A DNA stretch of 59,695 nt, from positions 1 through 59,695 of the forward strand of contig CAIQWF010000141.1 of assembly GCA_903875455.1 (NCBI GenBank), in the 5' to 3' direction. Source of the DNA: an uncultured Pseudomonadota bacterium. Its GTDB lineage: Bacteria; Pseudomonadota; Gammaproteobacteria; Methylococcales; Methylomonadaceae. The notes beneath the pieces are model-generated. The model saw nothing but the letters and a program-made list of their open reading frames with translations. It had not been told where the DNA came from and did not search any database. The position numbers and the translations under genes are program-made. Of this stretch, positions 46,401 through 56,985 are shown one piece after another (position 1 is the first letter of the stretch; every line of letters begins with the position of its first letter).

Positions 46401-46568
46401 GTATCCGGGCATTAAGGTAATCACGGTGACCTGGGTATTGGTAACATCAGGATAGGCTTCAATCGGGGTTTGCAAATAGGCATGAGTGCCAAAAATCGCC
46501 ACAATAATTGCCGTAGTTAATACCGCCAACCGTCTATGAACGCAGAGTTCAATCAGTGCTTTTAACAT
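43458..46568 (-). CDS. Heavy-metal RND efflux transporter (CzcA-like)
   Basis: 1,036 residues, the usual HME-RND length, with twelve transmembrane helices and two large periplasmic loops. TM4 carries GAIDFGIILDGAVVLIENVIHQASHRK: the D-F-G-x3-D-G-A-x4-E-N pattern is that of divalent-cation pumps (Co, Zn, Cd, Ni), unlike the A-x-G pattern of the Cu/Ag class. It starts with MLKALIELCVHRRLAVL and uses the proton gradient to export metal from periplasm or cytoplasm. It is the middle gene of a three-gene operon (adaptor, pump, outer-membrane channel). Confidence 0.93.
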   Translation of the reverse strand: MLKALIELCVHRRLAVLTTAIIVAIFGTHAYLQTPIEAYPDVTNTQVTVITLMPGYAPEEVERQVTIPVEKELNGTPDMLQMRSQSLYGLSLVTVTFEDGIDSFHSRTEISQRLMGAELPPGVEPVLAPDYTPLGEIYKYVIVSDKHNLYDIRSEQEWIISRTLRQVPGVADVLTFGGFYKEIHIELDPVKVLSFGLTMAEVADTIQNSNRNVGAGFLYHGDQQMVIRSIGNLTSTEDIKKIVLKNKQGTPVTVGDVARLVQSYTPRQGAVALDGKKEIVEGIALLRRGQNPSMVLDALHAKVEDLNNRILPKGMKIVPFLDRSELVGNTLHTVFENLLHGFLLVVGVVWLFLRTVRGSLIVATVIPLSLLIAFWGLYHLEMPANLISMGAIDFGIILDGAVVLIENVIHQASHRKPKTQRDMFHLIGHAAFDVARPAFFAMLIIIAALIPVFTLQRVEGRIFGPLAMTYSFALVGGLVCALFLVPALCALFIEPKHALVDEPRFLERLRTVYGNLLGFLLQRRGLGISIAALLLVAGIGVASRLGTEFLPELDEGDIHVYVEMPASVSLAKGQDILLDMRKRLLKYPEVKGILTQQGRSEDGTDNEAYSTSETFVHMKPHEQWPKGLTKEHLEDDMRKSLAEIPGVRFNFSQPIKDNVEEAVSGVRGKVVLKIYGTDLEVMRKTLEQAKAAISKMKGVIDLDLYRQAQVPQLQININRNEIARNGLSVDTVQDTVEISTAGRIISQLWQGERAVPMRLILPEKDRNDMEKIANINVATAAGAMIPLRDLSSMNIARGRASIDREASSRYMALKFNIEDRDLGTVVHEAMEIVEKNVTVPEGNFLVWGGEFENQQRAMARLSIMVPVAIVIVLGLLYTALQSARSAATILIATPFAMTGGVFALWLTNIPLSVSAAIGFIALLGQVCLMGLLVVSATEELRRAGSELFAAVKEGATQRLRAVLMASLLALLGLLPMAVSTGIGSETQRPFAVVIVGGMLTTFFVAMFILPVIYTFITSKTMLTPEELDELPSTTER

Positions 46569-46577
46569 GTCAGGCTC

Positions 46578-47747
46578 CTACAGCAACAACTGTGCTTCGC
46601 CGTCAATCAGCAAAGCTCCTTTAGTCACAACTCTGTCACCGTCGTTAAGCCCTTCATGAATCGCCACAATGCCGTCACGGGCAGGGCCTGCAACCACATT
46701 GCGGGATTTAAACAATCCGGTTGCGGCATCCTCCACATAAACGATGGTCTGGTTGGCGTCTTTAATTAAAACTGCGGTGCTCGGCAATAAAACGTGTTTT
46801 TCAGACACCTCACTTTTGATGGTGGCTTTAGCAAACATGCCGGACTTTAATTTACTCAGCACTTCACTGTCATCAATAGCGATATACACAGGAACACGGC
46901 GTAACTCTGCTTCCATCGCCGCGCCAATTGCACTCACATGGGCCTTGACCGGTTTGGGAACGGCATTAATTTGCAGAGTCACTTCATCGTTTTCTTCAAT
47001 AAAATGCAGATCATTTTCAAACACATCCGCAACCACTCGCAGCGCATCCGGCTCTCCAAGCTCAAACAACACTGTGCCAGCCGCCACGGCAGTACCGGTC
47101 GCGGCATTGATTTTTAAAATCATTCCATCTATCGGAGCCCGTAACGCCACAGTTTGCCCAGAGCCTCCGCCTAACAGTTTGGCCGCCTGAACACTGCGGG
47201 CATAATCAGCCTGTGCCTCTTTTAATAAGGTGTTAGCTTCAACTCGCTCAATCTCAAGACCGACACCGCTTTTTTGCATCAGATTTTGCCGGTGCACCCG
47301 ATCCCTAGCCTGATTTAACTCAGCCTGAGCACGGGCTATATCTGAACGCATCTGTGCAACTTCCGGGCTTTCCAGCGTCGCTAAAACAGCGCCTGCTTTA
47401 ATGCGCTCACCAAGCTGTACCTTAACGCTATCCAAACGCCCGGAAAATACTGCGCCGACTGTTGACAGGGCTTTTTCGCGAAACTCAACTCGTGCAGGCG
47501 CTTGTACAACGGTTGTTGCAGCTTTTAACTGAATGGTTTCTATGGTCAGATACTTGCGTGATTGGGGTTCTATGCTAATACCTCCATCCTCGATTTTGTC
47601 TCCATTTCGAGGATCTGAGGCTGATACCTGATTTTCGGTTGAAGTAGAAGATGGATTTTCAGTAGAAATGCCAGTTTCAGAAGGCGTGGTTTTTGAGCAG
47701 GCAATCAAAAAAATAACCGTAAAGATAAAAACAAGGTGATGTCGCAT
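46578..47747 (-). CDS. RND periplasmic adaptor lipoprotein (CzcB-like)
   Basis: 389 residues with a lipoprotein signal (MRHHLVFIFTVIFLIACSK, Cys17). After a Ser/Thr-rich linker comes the membrane-fusion-protein layout: a beta-barrel start (ATTVVQAPARVEFREKALSTVGA), lipoyl half-motif (GRLDSVKVQLGERIKAGAVLATLESPEVAQ), a hairpin of coiled coils, the second lipoyl half (ALRAPIDGMILKINAATGTAVAAGTVLFELGE) and a C-terminal barrel. The first gene of the czcBAC-like operon; its promoter should lie in 47748-48200. Confidence 0.9.
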   Translation of the reverse strand: MRHHLVFIFTVIFLIACSKTTPSETGISTENPSSTSTENQVSASDPRNGDKIEDGGISIEPQSRKYLTIETIQLKAATTVVQAPARVEFREKALSTVGAVFSGRLDSVKVQLGERIKAGAVLATLESPEVAQMRSDIARAQAELNQARDRVHRQNLMQKSGVGLEIERVEANTLLKEAQADYARSVQAAKLLGGGSGQTVALRAPIDGMILKINAATGTAVAAGTVLFELGEPDALRVVADVFENDLHFIEENDEVTLQINAVPKPVKAHVSAIGAAMEAELRRVPVYIAIDDSEVLSKLKSGMFAKATIKSEVSEKHVLLPSTAVLIKDANQTIVYVEDAATGLFKSRNVVAGPARDGIVAIHEGLNDGDRVVTKGALLIDGEAQLLL

Positions 47748-48366
47748 ATTATTGGGTGATATATCTACTTGAAAAATATTTGTCTGGTGTTAAAAACAAC
47801 GGATATGCCGAGTTTTAACGCCCCGTCAGGTTGCCGCGTACTGTAGCGAATCGAAACTAAATGGTCAAATTATCTATTTTTTGTAGGGTAAAAAAAGACT
47901 AACAGTCTTCTCTGCCTGCTTTGATATTCTAAAATTTAGAGTAAAAGCAAATGCTATGCCATAAAAAACAATGTTTTATAAGCTATTAATGTTACAAGAA
48001 TATTTATGTTTAAATCGCTGCGTCCAATTAAGCAACATTAAGATGTTGGTTGAAAATAACCTGCAAAAATGGTTTTTTTCAACCGCTTAGGCTGAAGTGA
48101 AATTTGGAAAAGTAAGAGTGGGCTATAATTATTGAAAAACTGTCAGCCAATTACGACTGACCAACTAAATACCGAAGAAATTTTCTTTTTTCACAGTTGG
48201 GTTTGCGCTGGCTGATTAGACTTTAATATCAAACTTAACTTATTAAAAAAATTAAAATCATTGAGTTTTAATTATACTAAAAACAGTTTATAGTTTAGGT
48301 CGGATACTAAACATAAAGCGCTTTACTTTTGCCCGCCCACTTTTCACCACAGATCAAGGAGTCGCA
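47748..48366. other. Intergenic region between the RND operon and cbbM
   Basis: About 620 bases, strongly AT-rich, with no supportable gene. It must carry the divergent promoters of the RND operon and cbbM. A TATACT at 48273 and a TATAGT at 48289 are possible -10 boxes for cbbM but neither has a good -35, so an activator such as a CbbR would fit (inference). AAGGAG at 48356-48361 is the cbbM ribosome-binding site. No cbbR gene lies nearby. Confidence 0.4.
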
Positions 48367-49746
48367 ATGGATCAATCCACTCGTTATGCTGATTTAAGCC
48401 TGAATGAGGCTGACCTAATCAAAGGCGGCAATCATATTCTGGTTGCTTACAAAATGGCTCCAAAACCGGGGCATACTTATCTGGAAGCGGCGGCGCATTT
48501 TGCCGCCGAATCATCAACCGGCACCAATGTTCAGGTGTCGACAACCGATGATTTCACTAAAGGTGTAGACGCACTGGTTTATTACATTGACGAAGCCAAC
48601 GAAGACTTGCGCATTGCTTATCCGATTGAATTGTTTGACCGCAATATCATTGATGGCCGAATGATGATGGTGTCGTTTTTGACCCTGACCATCGGCAACA
48701 ATCAAGGCATGGGCGATATTAAACATGCGAAAATGATTGACTTCTGGATGCCACCGCGAGCGATTCAACTGTTCGACGGCCCTGCAACTGACATCAGCGA
48801 TTTGTGGCGAATTTTAGGCCGCCCCGTGAAAGACGGCGGTTATATTTCCGGCACCATTATCAAGCCAAAATTAGGTTTGCGCCCTGAACCGTTTGCAGAA
48901 GCAGCTTATCAATTCTGGTTAGGCGGCGACTTCATCAAAAACGACGAACCGCAAGGCAATCAGGTTTTTTGTCCGCTGAAAAAAGTGATGCCATTAGTTC
49001 GCGATGCACTATGCCGGGCTCAGGATGAAACCGGCGAAGCGAAATTATTCTCTGCCAACATCACGGCTGACGACCATTATGAAATGATTGCGCGGGCCGA
49101 TTATATTCTGGAAACGTTTGGCGAATTCGCCGACCATGTTGCCTTTCTGGTGGATGGTTTTGTTGGCGGTCCCGGCGCGATTACTACCGCGCGGCGCCAA
49201 TATCCCAAACAATATCTGCATTATCACCGCGCCGGCCACGGCATGATTACCTCGCCTTCTGCCAAACGCGGTTACACGGCCTTTGTGCTGTCAAAAATGG
49301 CGCGTCTGCAAGGGGCATCAGGGATTCATGTCGGCACCATGGGCTATGGCAAAATGGAAGGCGAAGCTTCTGATACCATTTTGGCTTATATGATAGAGCG
49401 CGACGAGTGCCAAGGGCCGGTTTACTATCAACAATGGTTTGGCATGAAACCGACTACACCGATTATTTCCGGCGGCATGAACGCTCTGCGTTTGCCGGGC
49501 TTTTTCCAGACTTTAGGACATGGCAACGTGATTAACACCGCAGGCGGCGGTTCTTACGGTCATATTGACAGTCCGGCGGCTGGAGCGATTTCTCTGCGTC
49601 AGGCTTATGAATGCTGGAAATCCGGCTCAGACCCGATTGAATATGCGAAAGAGCACAAAGAATTTGCCCGCGCTTTTGAATCATTCCCGGCTGATGCCGA
49701 TAAGATTTACCCAGGCTGGCGGGAAAAATTAGGCGTGGCTAAATAA
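48367..49746 (+). CDS. cbbM: Ribulose-bisphosphate carboxylase, form II large subunit
   Basis: 459 residues, typical for form II (no small subunit). Catalytic residues are visible: Lys of [10 protein letters not shown], the carbamylated-lysine motif [38 protein letters not shown] with the loop 6 lysine, and [15 protein letters not shown]. It fixes CO2 onto ribulose bisphosphate; form II enzymes have low CO2/O2 specificity, matching a micro-oxic lifestyle and the DAB uptake system at 0.8-5.5 kb. It stands alone: cbbO, cbbQ and cbbR are not adjacent, and the next gene is terB-like. Confidence 0.97.
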   Translation: MDQSTRYADLSLNEADLIKGGNHILVAYKMAPKPGHTYLEAAAHFAAESSTGTNVQVSTTDDFTKGVDALVYYIDEANEDLRIAYPIELFDRNIIDGRMMMVSFLTLTIGNNQGMGDIKHAKMIDFWMPPRAIQLFDGPATDISDLWRILGRPVKDGGYISGTIIKPKLGLRPEPFAEAAYQFWLGGDFIKNDEPQGNQVFCPLKKVMPLVRDALCRAQDETGEAKLFSANITADDHYEMIARADYILETFGEFADHVAFLVDGFVGGPGAITTARRQYPKQYLHYHRAGHGMITSPSAKRGYTAFVLSKMARLQGASGIHVGTMGYGKMEGEASDTILAYMIERDECQGPVYYQQWFGMKPTTPIISGGMNALRLPGFFQTLGHGNVINTAGGGSYGHIDSPAAGAISLRQAYECWKSGSDPIEYAKEHKEFARAFESFPADADKIYPGWREKLGVAK

Positions 49747-49767
49747 TTCCTCTCAGCAAATCACCTG

Positions 49768-49793
49768 AGTTGGCGGCTGAAAAACTGCCAACT
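49768..49793 (+). terminator. Hairpin after cbbM
   Basis: Stem AGTTGGCGG / CTGCCAACT (one G-T pair) with an 8-nt loop about 20 bases after the cbbM stop. The T-tract is poor, so it is a probable 3' end rather than a certain terminator. Confidence 0.55.
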
Positions 49794-49980
49794 TGGGTTG
49801 CAGTTATCCCCTTTCCCCTCTCAAAAAATCCTTGAAATAGTTGGCATCACTGAATTCAAATTTTGTTTCTGCTTTAAAAAACAAACGCCTGCCCTTATAG
49901 TAAACTATTAAGATAGCCTCTTTTTCTCAAAGATCTGTTATCGTTATCTAATTCAATCACTCAACAAAGCAGGTGTCACA

Positions 49981-50433
49981 ATGGATTTTAGTAACTTATT
50001 AAATAACGTCAAAAACAAAATGTCAGAACTGAAAACTGATGTTTTAAAATTCAAAAATAAAGAGTTTCTGCACGCGGCGATGGCGGGAGCGGCGTTGATT
50101 TCTCTGGCTGATGGCACCATCAGCTCGGCAGAAAAACAAAAAATGATTAAATTCATTGAAAATCACGAAGCTTTAAAAGTCTTCACTACCAAAGATGTGA
50201 TTGAGGCATTTGGGGAATATGTCACCCAAATTGAATTTGACAAAGACATCGGTGATGCCAAAGCTTACGCTGCACTGGGCAAGTTGAAATCCAATAACGA
50301 AGCGGCGCGGTTAGTGATGCGAATGATTATTTCAATTGCAGGAGCGGATGGTAATTTTGATGACGATGAAAAAACGATTGCGCTAAAAATCGCCAGAGAA
50401 TTAAATTTGAACGCGGCGGATTTTGATTTATAA
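49981..50433 (+). CDS. TerB-family protein
   Basis: 150 residues with the two EF-hand-like TerB motifs: ALISLADGTISSAEKQKMIKFIE and ISIAGADGNFDDDEKTIALKIARELNL, whose Asp clusters bind metal in the tellurite-resistance protein TerB. An N-terminal amphipathic helix (LLNNVKNKMSELKTDVLKFKNKE) precedes the fold. No terA, terC, terD or terZ is present, so tellurite resistance should not be assumed; isolated TerB proteins occur in stress and defence contexts. A strong hairpin follows at 50446. Confidence 0.85.
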   Translation: MDFSNLLNNVKNKMSELKTDVLKFKNKEFLHAAMAGAALISLADGTISSAEKQKMIKFIENHEALKVFTTKDVIEAFGEYVTQIEFDKDIGDAKAYAALGKLKSNNEAARLVMRMIISIAGADGNFDDDEKTIALKIARELNLNAADFDL

Positions 50434-50445
50434 GAATTAAACTTA

Positions 50446-50477
50446 TTGTTCCTGCGTTGCTGATAACGTAGGAACAA
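50446..50477. terminator. Bidirectional hairpin between terB-like gene and chrA
   Basis: Stem TTGTTCCT / AGGAACAA continued by CGTT / AACG, interrupted by one mismatch. Two convergent stop codons lie on either side, 13 and 24 bases away. Confidence 0.7.
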
Positions 50478-50500
50478 TGCCCGATTTAGCCCCAAAAGTT

Positions 50501-51892
50501 TCAGCTTACCAATCCAATTCCGAACTGAACCAGCCATGGTTTAAGAAAAACGATAAGCAGTCCAATTGCACCAGCAGCGCCAATAACCGGGATTACTCCG
50601 ATTTTGTAGCGGAACAAAGCTAATAATGCAAAAGCGGCTATCAGTGCCGAAATGCTGTCAAAATGCCCTGAAAAACCTTGCGGCCATAATACATGGTAAG
50701 CAAAAAATATGGCCAAATTCAGAATAACCCCTACCACAGCCGCAGTGATGCCGGTCAAGGGCGCAGTGTATTTCAAATTGCCATGCGTTGATTCAACCAA
50801 TGGCCCGCCCGCCAGAATAAAAATGAAACTGGGTAAAAAGGTAAAGTAGGTTACTACCGTTGCCGCCGCAGCCCCCGCCAGAAAAAGCTGTTCCGCCCCG
50901 AACAGTTCTTTCCCCCAACCGGCAACAAATCCTACAAAAGTAACCACCATGATAAGCGGGCCCGGTGTGGTTTCTCCCAAGGCCAATCCGTCAATCATTT
51001 GATGGGCTGTCAACCAGTGGTAATGATCTACCGCACCTTGATAAACATAAGGCAGCACCGCGTAAGCACCGCCAAACGTGAGCAATGCCGCTTTGGTGAA
51101 AAACCAGCCCATTTGCGTTAATGCCCCTTGCCAGCCGACTTGCGCACAAAGAAAACCAATCGCACTTCCCCATAATGCCAATCCTGCCAAAATCACCTTG
51201 GATAATCTTATCCAGCTGAAACGGGCGTGAGCAGGGATTGGGGTTTCATCATCAATTAAAGCCGGACCAAAACTTTGTTTGGTCGCACCATGTCCGCCGC
51301 CCACTGCAAATTTTTGCGGTGCGAGTTTGCCACCGACTGCTCCCATCAATGCAGCAATTAAAATGATTAATGGAAACGGGGCTTTCAAAACAAAAATGGC
51401 AAAGAAAGCCAGACCTGCTATAGCCCAAAGAAACCCGTTTTTCAACGCCCGTGAGCCGATGCGGTGTGCAGCGAACACCACAATTGCCGTAACTGCCGGT
51501 TTGATGCCATACAGTATTCCAGCAACAGCAGGGATATGTCCAAAAGCCAGGTAAATCCAGCCCAAACCTATCAGAATGAACAGCGACGGCAACACAAACA
51601 GACCGCCTGCAATAATGCCGCCCCAGGTTCGGTGCATAAGCCAGCCGATATAAGTCGCCAGCTGCTGCGCTTCCGGTCCTGGCAACAACATGCAGTAATT
51701 CAGTGCGTGAAGAAACCGCTTTTCACTAATCCAGCGTCGCCGTTCAACCAATTCCGTGTGCATAATGGCGATTTGTCCAGCAGGTCCGCCAAAGCTGATG
51801 AAGCCCAGCTTTAACCAAAACAACAGAGCAATGCCAAGAGTAACGGGTTCGGGTACAGGGTTATCTTTAGTTTGGGAATCGACGTTAGTCAT
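50501..51892 (-). CDS. chrA: Chromate transporter ChrA (long, two-domain)
   Basis: 463 residues with two ChrA domains, as in the long-chain CHR family. The first contains FWLKLGFISFGGPAGQIAIMH...LPGPEAQQLATYIGW. The second contains FFTKAALLTFGGAYAVLPYVYQGAV and LALGETTPGPLIMVVTFVGFVAG. About ten to twelve transmembrane helices. It exports chromate using the proton gradient. It is the second gene of a chrB-chrA operon with a four-base ATGA overlap. Confidence 0.94.
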   Translation of the reverse strand: MTNVDSQTKDNPVPEPVTLGIALLFWLKLGFISFGGPAGQIAIMHTELVERRRWISEKRFLHALNYCMLLPGPEAQQLATYIGWLMHRTWGGIIAGGLFVLPSLFILIGLGWIYLAFGHIPAVAGILYGIKPAVTAIVVFAAHRIGSRALKNGFLWAIAGLAFFAIFVLKAPFPLIILIAALMGAVGGKLAPQKFAVGGGHGATKQSFGPALIDDETPIPAHARFSWIRLSKVILAGLALWGSAIGFLCAQVGWQGALTQMGWFFTKAALLTFGGAYAVLPYVYQGAVDHYHWLTAHQMIDGLALGETTPGPLIMVVTFVGFVAGWGKELFGAEQLFLAGAAAATVVTYFTFLPSFIFILAGGPLVESTHGNLKYTAPLTGITAAVVGVILNLAIFFAYHVLWPQGFSGHFDSISALIAAFALLALFRYKIGVIPVIGAAGAIGLLIVFLKPWLVQFGIGLVS

Positions 51893-52821
51893 GACAAGCT
51901 CTCTTTTTCAAAAGCGGCAAATAAACCATCAAATAGAGTAGAGGCTGTGGCAAAGAGCTGATTGTCATCGGTGATAGCCTCGTACAAACCTGCTAACACA
52001 CGTTCTATACCGGCAGCTTCAGGAGGTTGAATACCGCCTACGTCAAGAAAATGTATGATGCCGGCAATTTTTAGTAGTGCAGGAAAATCAAGATTGAAGC
52101 TGGCTAATAACGTTTCAAAAGTAACTTTTGCCTCAACGTGGGAAAATATTGCACCGTCAAAGTCAAAACCCACCGCTTCGGCTGGACAATCAGCCGGAGA
52201 ATCTAACCAGAGAAGCTGGGCATTGGGATCAATAAAACGGCGAATCAGCCAGGCACTGGCAAGCCGGTCTGCCCAAGGACGGGCGCGAGTTGCCCAAATA
52301 CAACCTTGATAGTCGGCAATTGCAAAACGTGGAATTGTGCCAGTTGCGGCATGAGGTTCATCAGGTGATAACTTACGGTTGATGGAGCGTTCCAGTTCCT
52401 GTAATGCTGCTGCCGTCTGTTTCTGGGCTTCACCAGGAAAAAAGTCTATTGTGACCAGTTGTTCAAAAGTTTTTCGCAGTTTGCGAATTTGTTTGAGCGT
52501 AACTGATAGCGTTTCGTCGCTGATACTGTTGTGATTTTTGTTAATCTCAGCCAACAACTGGGCGAATTCAGAAGTGCGGTCAAACAATATTGAGAAATCA
52601 TCATTGCTTGAACTAGCATTTAATAAATAAGCCGTGCCTCCATTTTGTTTTATGTCGTCAGCGATTCCTGTGAGTGTTAGCTGACCACCATCCTGCGCAG
52701 GCAGCAGATAAACCCCATCTCTTAAAACTACAGCTCCAGAAGTTTTGAGTAACCGCCATGCCCTCATCCGTGCTGTCGCATTTTCAGTGGGCAAGGTGAG
52801 AATAAGTAATAACCAGCTCAT
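51889..52821 (-). CDS. chrB: ChrB-type chromate resistance protein
   Basis: 310 residues from ATG 52821 (MSWLLLILTLPTENATARMRAWRLLKTSGA); a GTG three codons upstream is also open. The N half is the ChrB winged-helix-like domain with RMRAWRLLKTSGAVVLRDGVYLLP. The C half is the chromate-resistance domain with WATRARPWADRLASAWLIRRFIDPNAQLLWL and EAVGFDFDGAIFSHVEAKVTFE. ChrB acts as a chromate-responsive regulator or accessory protein for chrA. Upstream is a short intergenic stretch after gmk. Confidence 0.92.
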   Translation of the reverse strand: MSWLLLILTLPTENATARMRAWRLLKTSGAVVLRDGVYLLPAQDGGQLTLTGIADDIKQNGGTAYLLNASSSNDDFSILFDRTSEFAQLLAEINKNHNSISDETLSVTLKQIRKLRKTFEQLVTIDFFPGEAQKQTAAALQELERSINRKLSPDEPHAATGTIPRFAIADYQGCIWATRARPWADRLASAWLIRRFIDPNAQLLWLDSPADCPAEAVGFDFDGAIFSHVEAKVTFETLLASFNLDFPALLKIAGIIHFLDVGGIQPPEAAGIERVLAGLYEAITDDNQLFATASTLFDGLFAAFEKESLS

Positions 52822-52921
52822 AAATAACACTCTCTACAAAAATGTAGATTATATTACAAATAAAATCAAAGTAGCGAGTTACATAACGACATTTATAGAG
52901 TCACCATGCGGCAGGAGAATG

Positions 52922-54413
<1,492 letters not shown>

Positions 54414-54459
54414 GTTTCACCTATATTTAACCCAAGACTGATCTTGACTACACATTATA

Positions 54460-55359
54460 ATGGCTGAATATTTCGATCCCAAAACTTACCCGACTGAATG
54501 GAACTATCTGCAATCAGGCACGATTGTTGACCAGTATATAATAGAGCGGGAATTAGCACACGGCGGCTTTAGCTCGGTATATCTGGCAAGACAGCTCGAA
54601 GACCAGATTCTGGTGGCAGTGAAAGAATTTTTACCGCGAAAACAGGCGCACCGCACCTGGAATAATGTGGTGGTTCCCAACAGTGAAGAGGATCGGGTGC
54701 TCTTTAATCGTGGCAGAGCTTTGTTTTTTGAAGAAGCGAAGGTTTTGTCGCAATTAAAACACCATAATATTGTGGAAGTGATTAACTTTTTTCAGGCCAA
54801 TTCCACAGTCTATATGGTGATGACTTATGATTATGGCGTGTCATTGAATAATGTGATTTCCGACGGTCAAATCACCATTGATGAAGAGTTTATGGTGCAG
54901 GTTTTTACCGCGCTGTTAAACGGCATTGAAGTCATCCACAAAACGAATATGGTGCATCTGGACATTAAACCCGGCAATATTTTGCTCCGCCCCGATAACG
55001 ACCCGCTATTGCTTGATTTTGGCGCGATTCAAAAAAACTCGGCCTCCGGCAAACCTAACCAATCACTGGTTTTAACCAACGGTTTTTCCCCTATCGAACA
55101 ATATTCCGCCAAATCGCTCGGCGCCTGGACCGACATTTATGCGGTGGGGGCAACCATGCGTTGCTGCCTGGACAAGAAAATTCCCCCGCCTTCCCCAGCG
55201 CGTTTAAAAGAAGACACCCAAATTCCGGCAGTGAAGGCTTTCAAGCGCAAATATCCTGAATATTTGCTCGCCGCAGTTGATTGGGCAATGGAATTGCAAC
55301 CACGGAAGCGCCCACAGTCAACAGCTGAACTGGTTGCCGCTTTGAGTGCAGGTAAATAA
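54460..55359 (+). CDS. Serine/threonine protein kinase (Hanks type)
   Basis: 299 residues that are entirely kinase domain. Subdomain motifs: nucleotide loop ELAHGGFSSVYLAR, Lys in VAVKEFLP, the catalytic loop VHLDIKPGNILL, the DFG motif LLDFGAIQ and a C-terminal TDIYAVGATMRCCL...QPRKRPQSTAELVAAL. No transmembrane helix or sensory PASTA domain is present, so it is a cytosolic kinase. The first glycine of the loop (GxGxxG) is Ala, a common variant. The target is unknown; it may phosphorylate a partner encoded elsewhere. Confidence 0.9.
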   Translation: MAEYFDPKTYPTEWNYLQSGTIVDQYIIERELAHGGFSSVYLARQLEDQILVAVKEFLPRKQAHRTWNNVVVPNSEEDRVLFNRGRALFFEEAKVLSQLKHHNIVEVINFFQANSTVYMVMTYDYGVSLNNVISDGQITIDEEFMVQVFTALLNGIEVIHKTNMVHLDIKPGNILLRPDNDPLLLDFGAIQKNSASGKPNQSLVLTNGFSPIEQYSAKSLGAWTDIYAVGATMRCCLDKKIPPPSPARLKEDTQIPAVKAFKRKYPEYLLAAVDWAMELQPRKRPQSTAELVAALSAGK

Positions 55360-55443
55360 ACGCCAAGGCTGGTTGTTGCTTTAACGACTGAGATAAAATG
55401 CGCTGATTGCAAATCTACAAAAAAACAATAACAGGATTGAATA

Positions 55444-55848
55444 ATGAACAAATTAAATTTAGTGCTAGTTGGCTTGCTTGCCTTGATAAATTCTTCTTTC
55501 GCTTTGGCGGGCGCTCATGTTGAGCATGGCGGTAAAAATCCTAATAATCCTTCTGCCTGTAAAACTGCGCGAATCGGCAAACTTAATCCCGCACCTTTAT
55601 CAGAAGTTGCGCCGGGTTCTGAGTTTTCTTTTAAGGTTTTTGATGTGCACAATCCGAAACTGATTGAGGTTTCGGCGAAAAATATCGTGATTCCAACCAC
55701 TATTGAACATAAAACCGATTTTGTGGTGGTGCACGGGAAACTGCCGGAAAATTTAAAAGGAATGGCGGCACGGGTAATCGCGAAAGTGAAAGGCAAATTG
55801 CCAAAATGCAATACCGAAGAAGGCTGGTTGCTGAAAATCACTGAATAA
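55444..55848 (+). CDS. Hypothetical periplasmic protein
   Basis: 134 residues that I do not recognise. A signal peptide (MNKLNLVLVGLLALINSSFALA, cleavage probably before GAHVEHGG) precedes a beta-rich domain with PAPLSEVAPGSEFSFKVFDVHNPKLIEVSAKNIVIP and KVKGKLPKCNTEEGW. Two cysteines remain (SACKTAR, PKCNTEE), suitable for one disulfide. The His-rich start of the mature protein (HVEHGG) could bind metal. Convergent with the protease-like gene at 55903. Confidence 0.65.
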   Translation: MNKLNLVLVGLLALINSSFALAGAHVEHGGKNPNNPSACKTARIGKLNPAPLSEVAPGSEFSFKVFDVHNPKLIEVSAKNIVIPTTIEHKTDFVVVHGKLPENLKGMAARVIAKVKGKLPKCNTEEGWLLKITE

Positions 55849-55902
55849 TCAGAAAAGCCGCCTTTGGCAATGCGCGGCTTTACACTTTCCTTGACATTTG
55901 AC

Positions 55903-56985
55903 CTAGGAAATATGAAACACGGTTTTACTGACTTTTTTGCCCTGCCATTGATTTCTAAACCAGGCGCTGTTTTCATTCATGGTAAACCAGCGCCGCTCCT
56001 GCACCCGATAGAACCAGTCCTTGTCCTGCTGATAATAAAACTGCATCCCGTTTGCCTCCAGAATATTCAAAATTTCATTGCCGTGCGAATTCAGCTCGTC
56101 AAAATCAGTGGTGGCGCGTTGCCCCATTTCGCTATAAAACTCGTTCAGCTCCAATAACAAACTGTGTTCTTTTTTACTCATTAACGTGGCGTTGATACCG
56201 ATGTTTTGCGCCTCTTTCAGCAAAATCGGATAACCGTGCGAGGGATATTTGGAATTCAGCACCGTGGCAATGTTCAAGGCTTTCTTTTCATCATGAATAT
56301 GATGTGACAGGATTTCATTGCACAACATAATTGACAGCGACTCAGCTCTGTCCACCGCGCCAATCACCAGCGGATGTACATATTCAAACAGGTGTTTATA
56401 CGGATTAATCCCTTCTTTATTTTCGTTTTGCCAAAGTTTTACCGCCCGCGACAACTCATCCAGACTAACGCTGACGCGGTTGTTTTCCTGGTTTACCGGC
56501 GATAATTCATGAATCAGCGATGTGTCAACCGCCGATAAATACGCCATCGGCCCCATTCTGATTTCATTCGCGCCAATCGCAATCATGGTGGCTGCCGAAG
56601 CGCATTCCAGCGGAATCAACACAATCAGCTCTTTGCAATACTGGCGAATTAAATTCACAATTCTGAGCGAAGCCTTGCCGGAACCGCCATCGGATTTTAT
56701 CAGCAAAAACAGGCGCTCCTGTTCGCCAATGCACTCCAATAATTCGTGAAACACCACCACATCGTTATCGCACACCGAACCGCGCGAGTTATTCCAGTAA
56801 GTAAGCAGCGGCGCCCCGAAAGTTTCCTCAAATTTTGCAATCACGGCCTGGGTTTGTTCAAATAAAACCGGCGGTTGTTTAATTACGGGTTTGTTTTCAA
56901 TGGTCATTCTGGCAGGCTCAGGACTGGTCGTACTTAAAGCAGTGGAATCAGATGCCGATGATTTAAAAAAAGAAAAAAGATTCAT
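55903..56985 (-). CDS. SDH-family Clp-fold serine protease
   Basis: 360 residues. The central part, FLLIKSDGGSGKASLRIVNLIRQYCKELIVLIPLECASAATMIAIGANEIRMGPMAYLSAVDTSL, matches the SDH family of Clp-fold serine proteinases, with the nucleophile Ser in ASAATM and a substrate-binding GG motif. No signal peptide or clear membrane helix is visible. The C-terminal third contains an RVQERRWFTMNENSAWFRNQW segment of unknown role. GGAG precedes the start. Transcribed divergently from the P-loop gene; no partner gene is obvious. Confidence 0.75.
   Translation of the reverse strand: MNLFSFFKSSASDSTALSTTSPEPARMTIENKPVIKQPPVLFEQTQAVIAKFEETFGAPLLTYWNNSRGSVCDNDVVVFHELLECIGEQERLFLLIKSDGGSGKASLRIVNLIRQYCKELIVLIPLECASAATMIAIGANEIRMGPMAYLSAVDTSLIHELSPVNQENNRVSVSLDELSRAVKLWQNENKEGINPYKHLFEYVHPLVIGAVDRAESLSIMLCNEILSHHIHDEKKALNIATVLNSKYPSHGYPILLKEAQNIGINATLMSKKEHSLLLELNEFYSEMGQRATTDFDELNSHGNEILNILEANGMQFYYQQDKDWFYRVQERRWFTMNENSAWFRNQWQGKKVSKTVFHIS

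Noticed and set aside
49981-50433. Tellurite-resistance operon
   Set aside because: Only a TerB-like gene is present; no terC, terD, terA or terZ.
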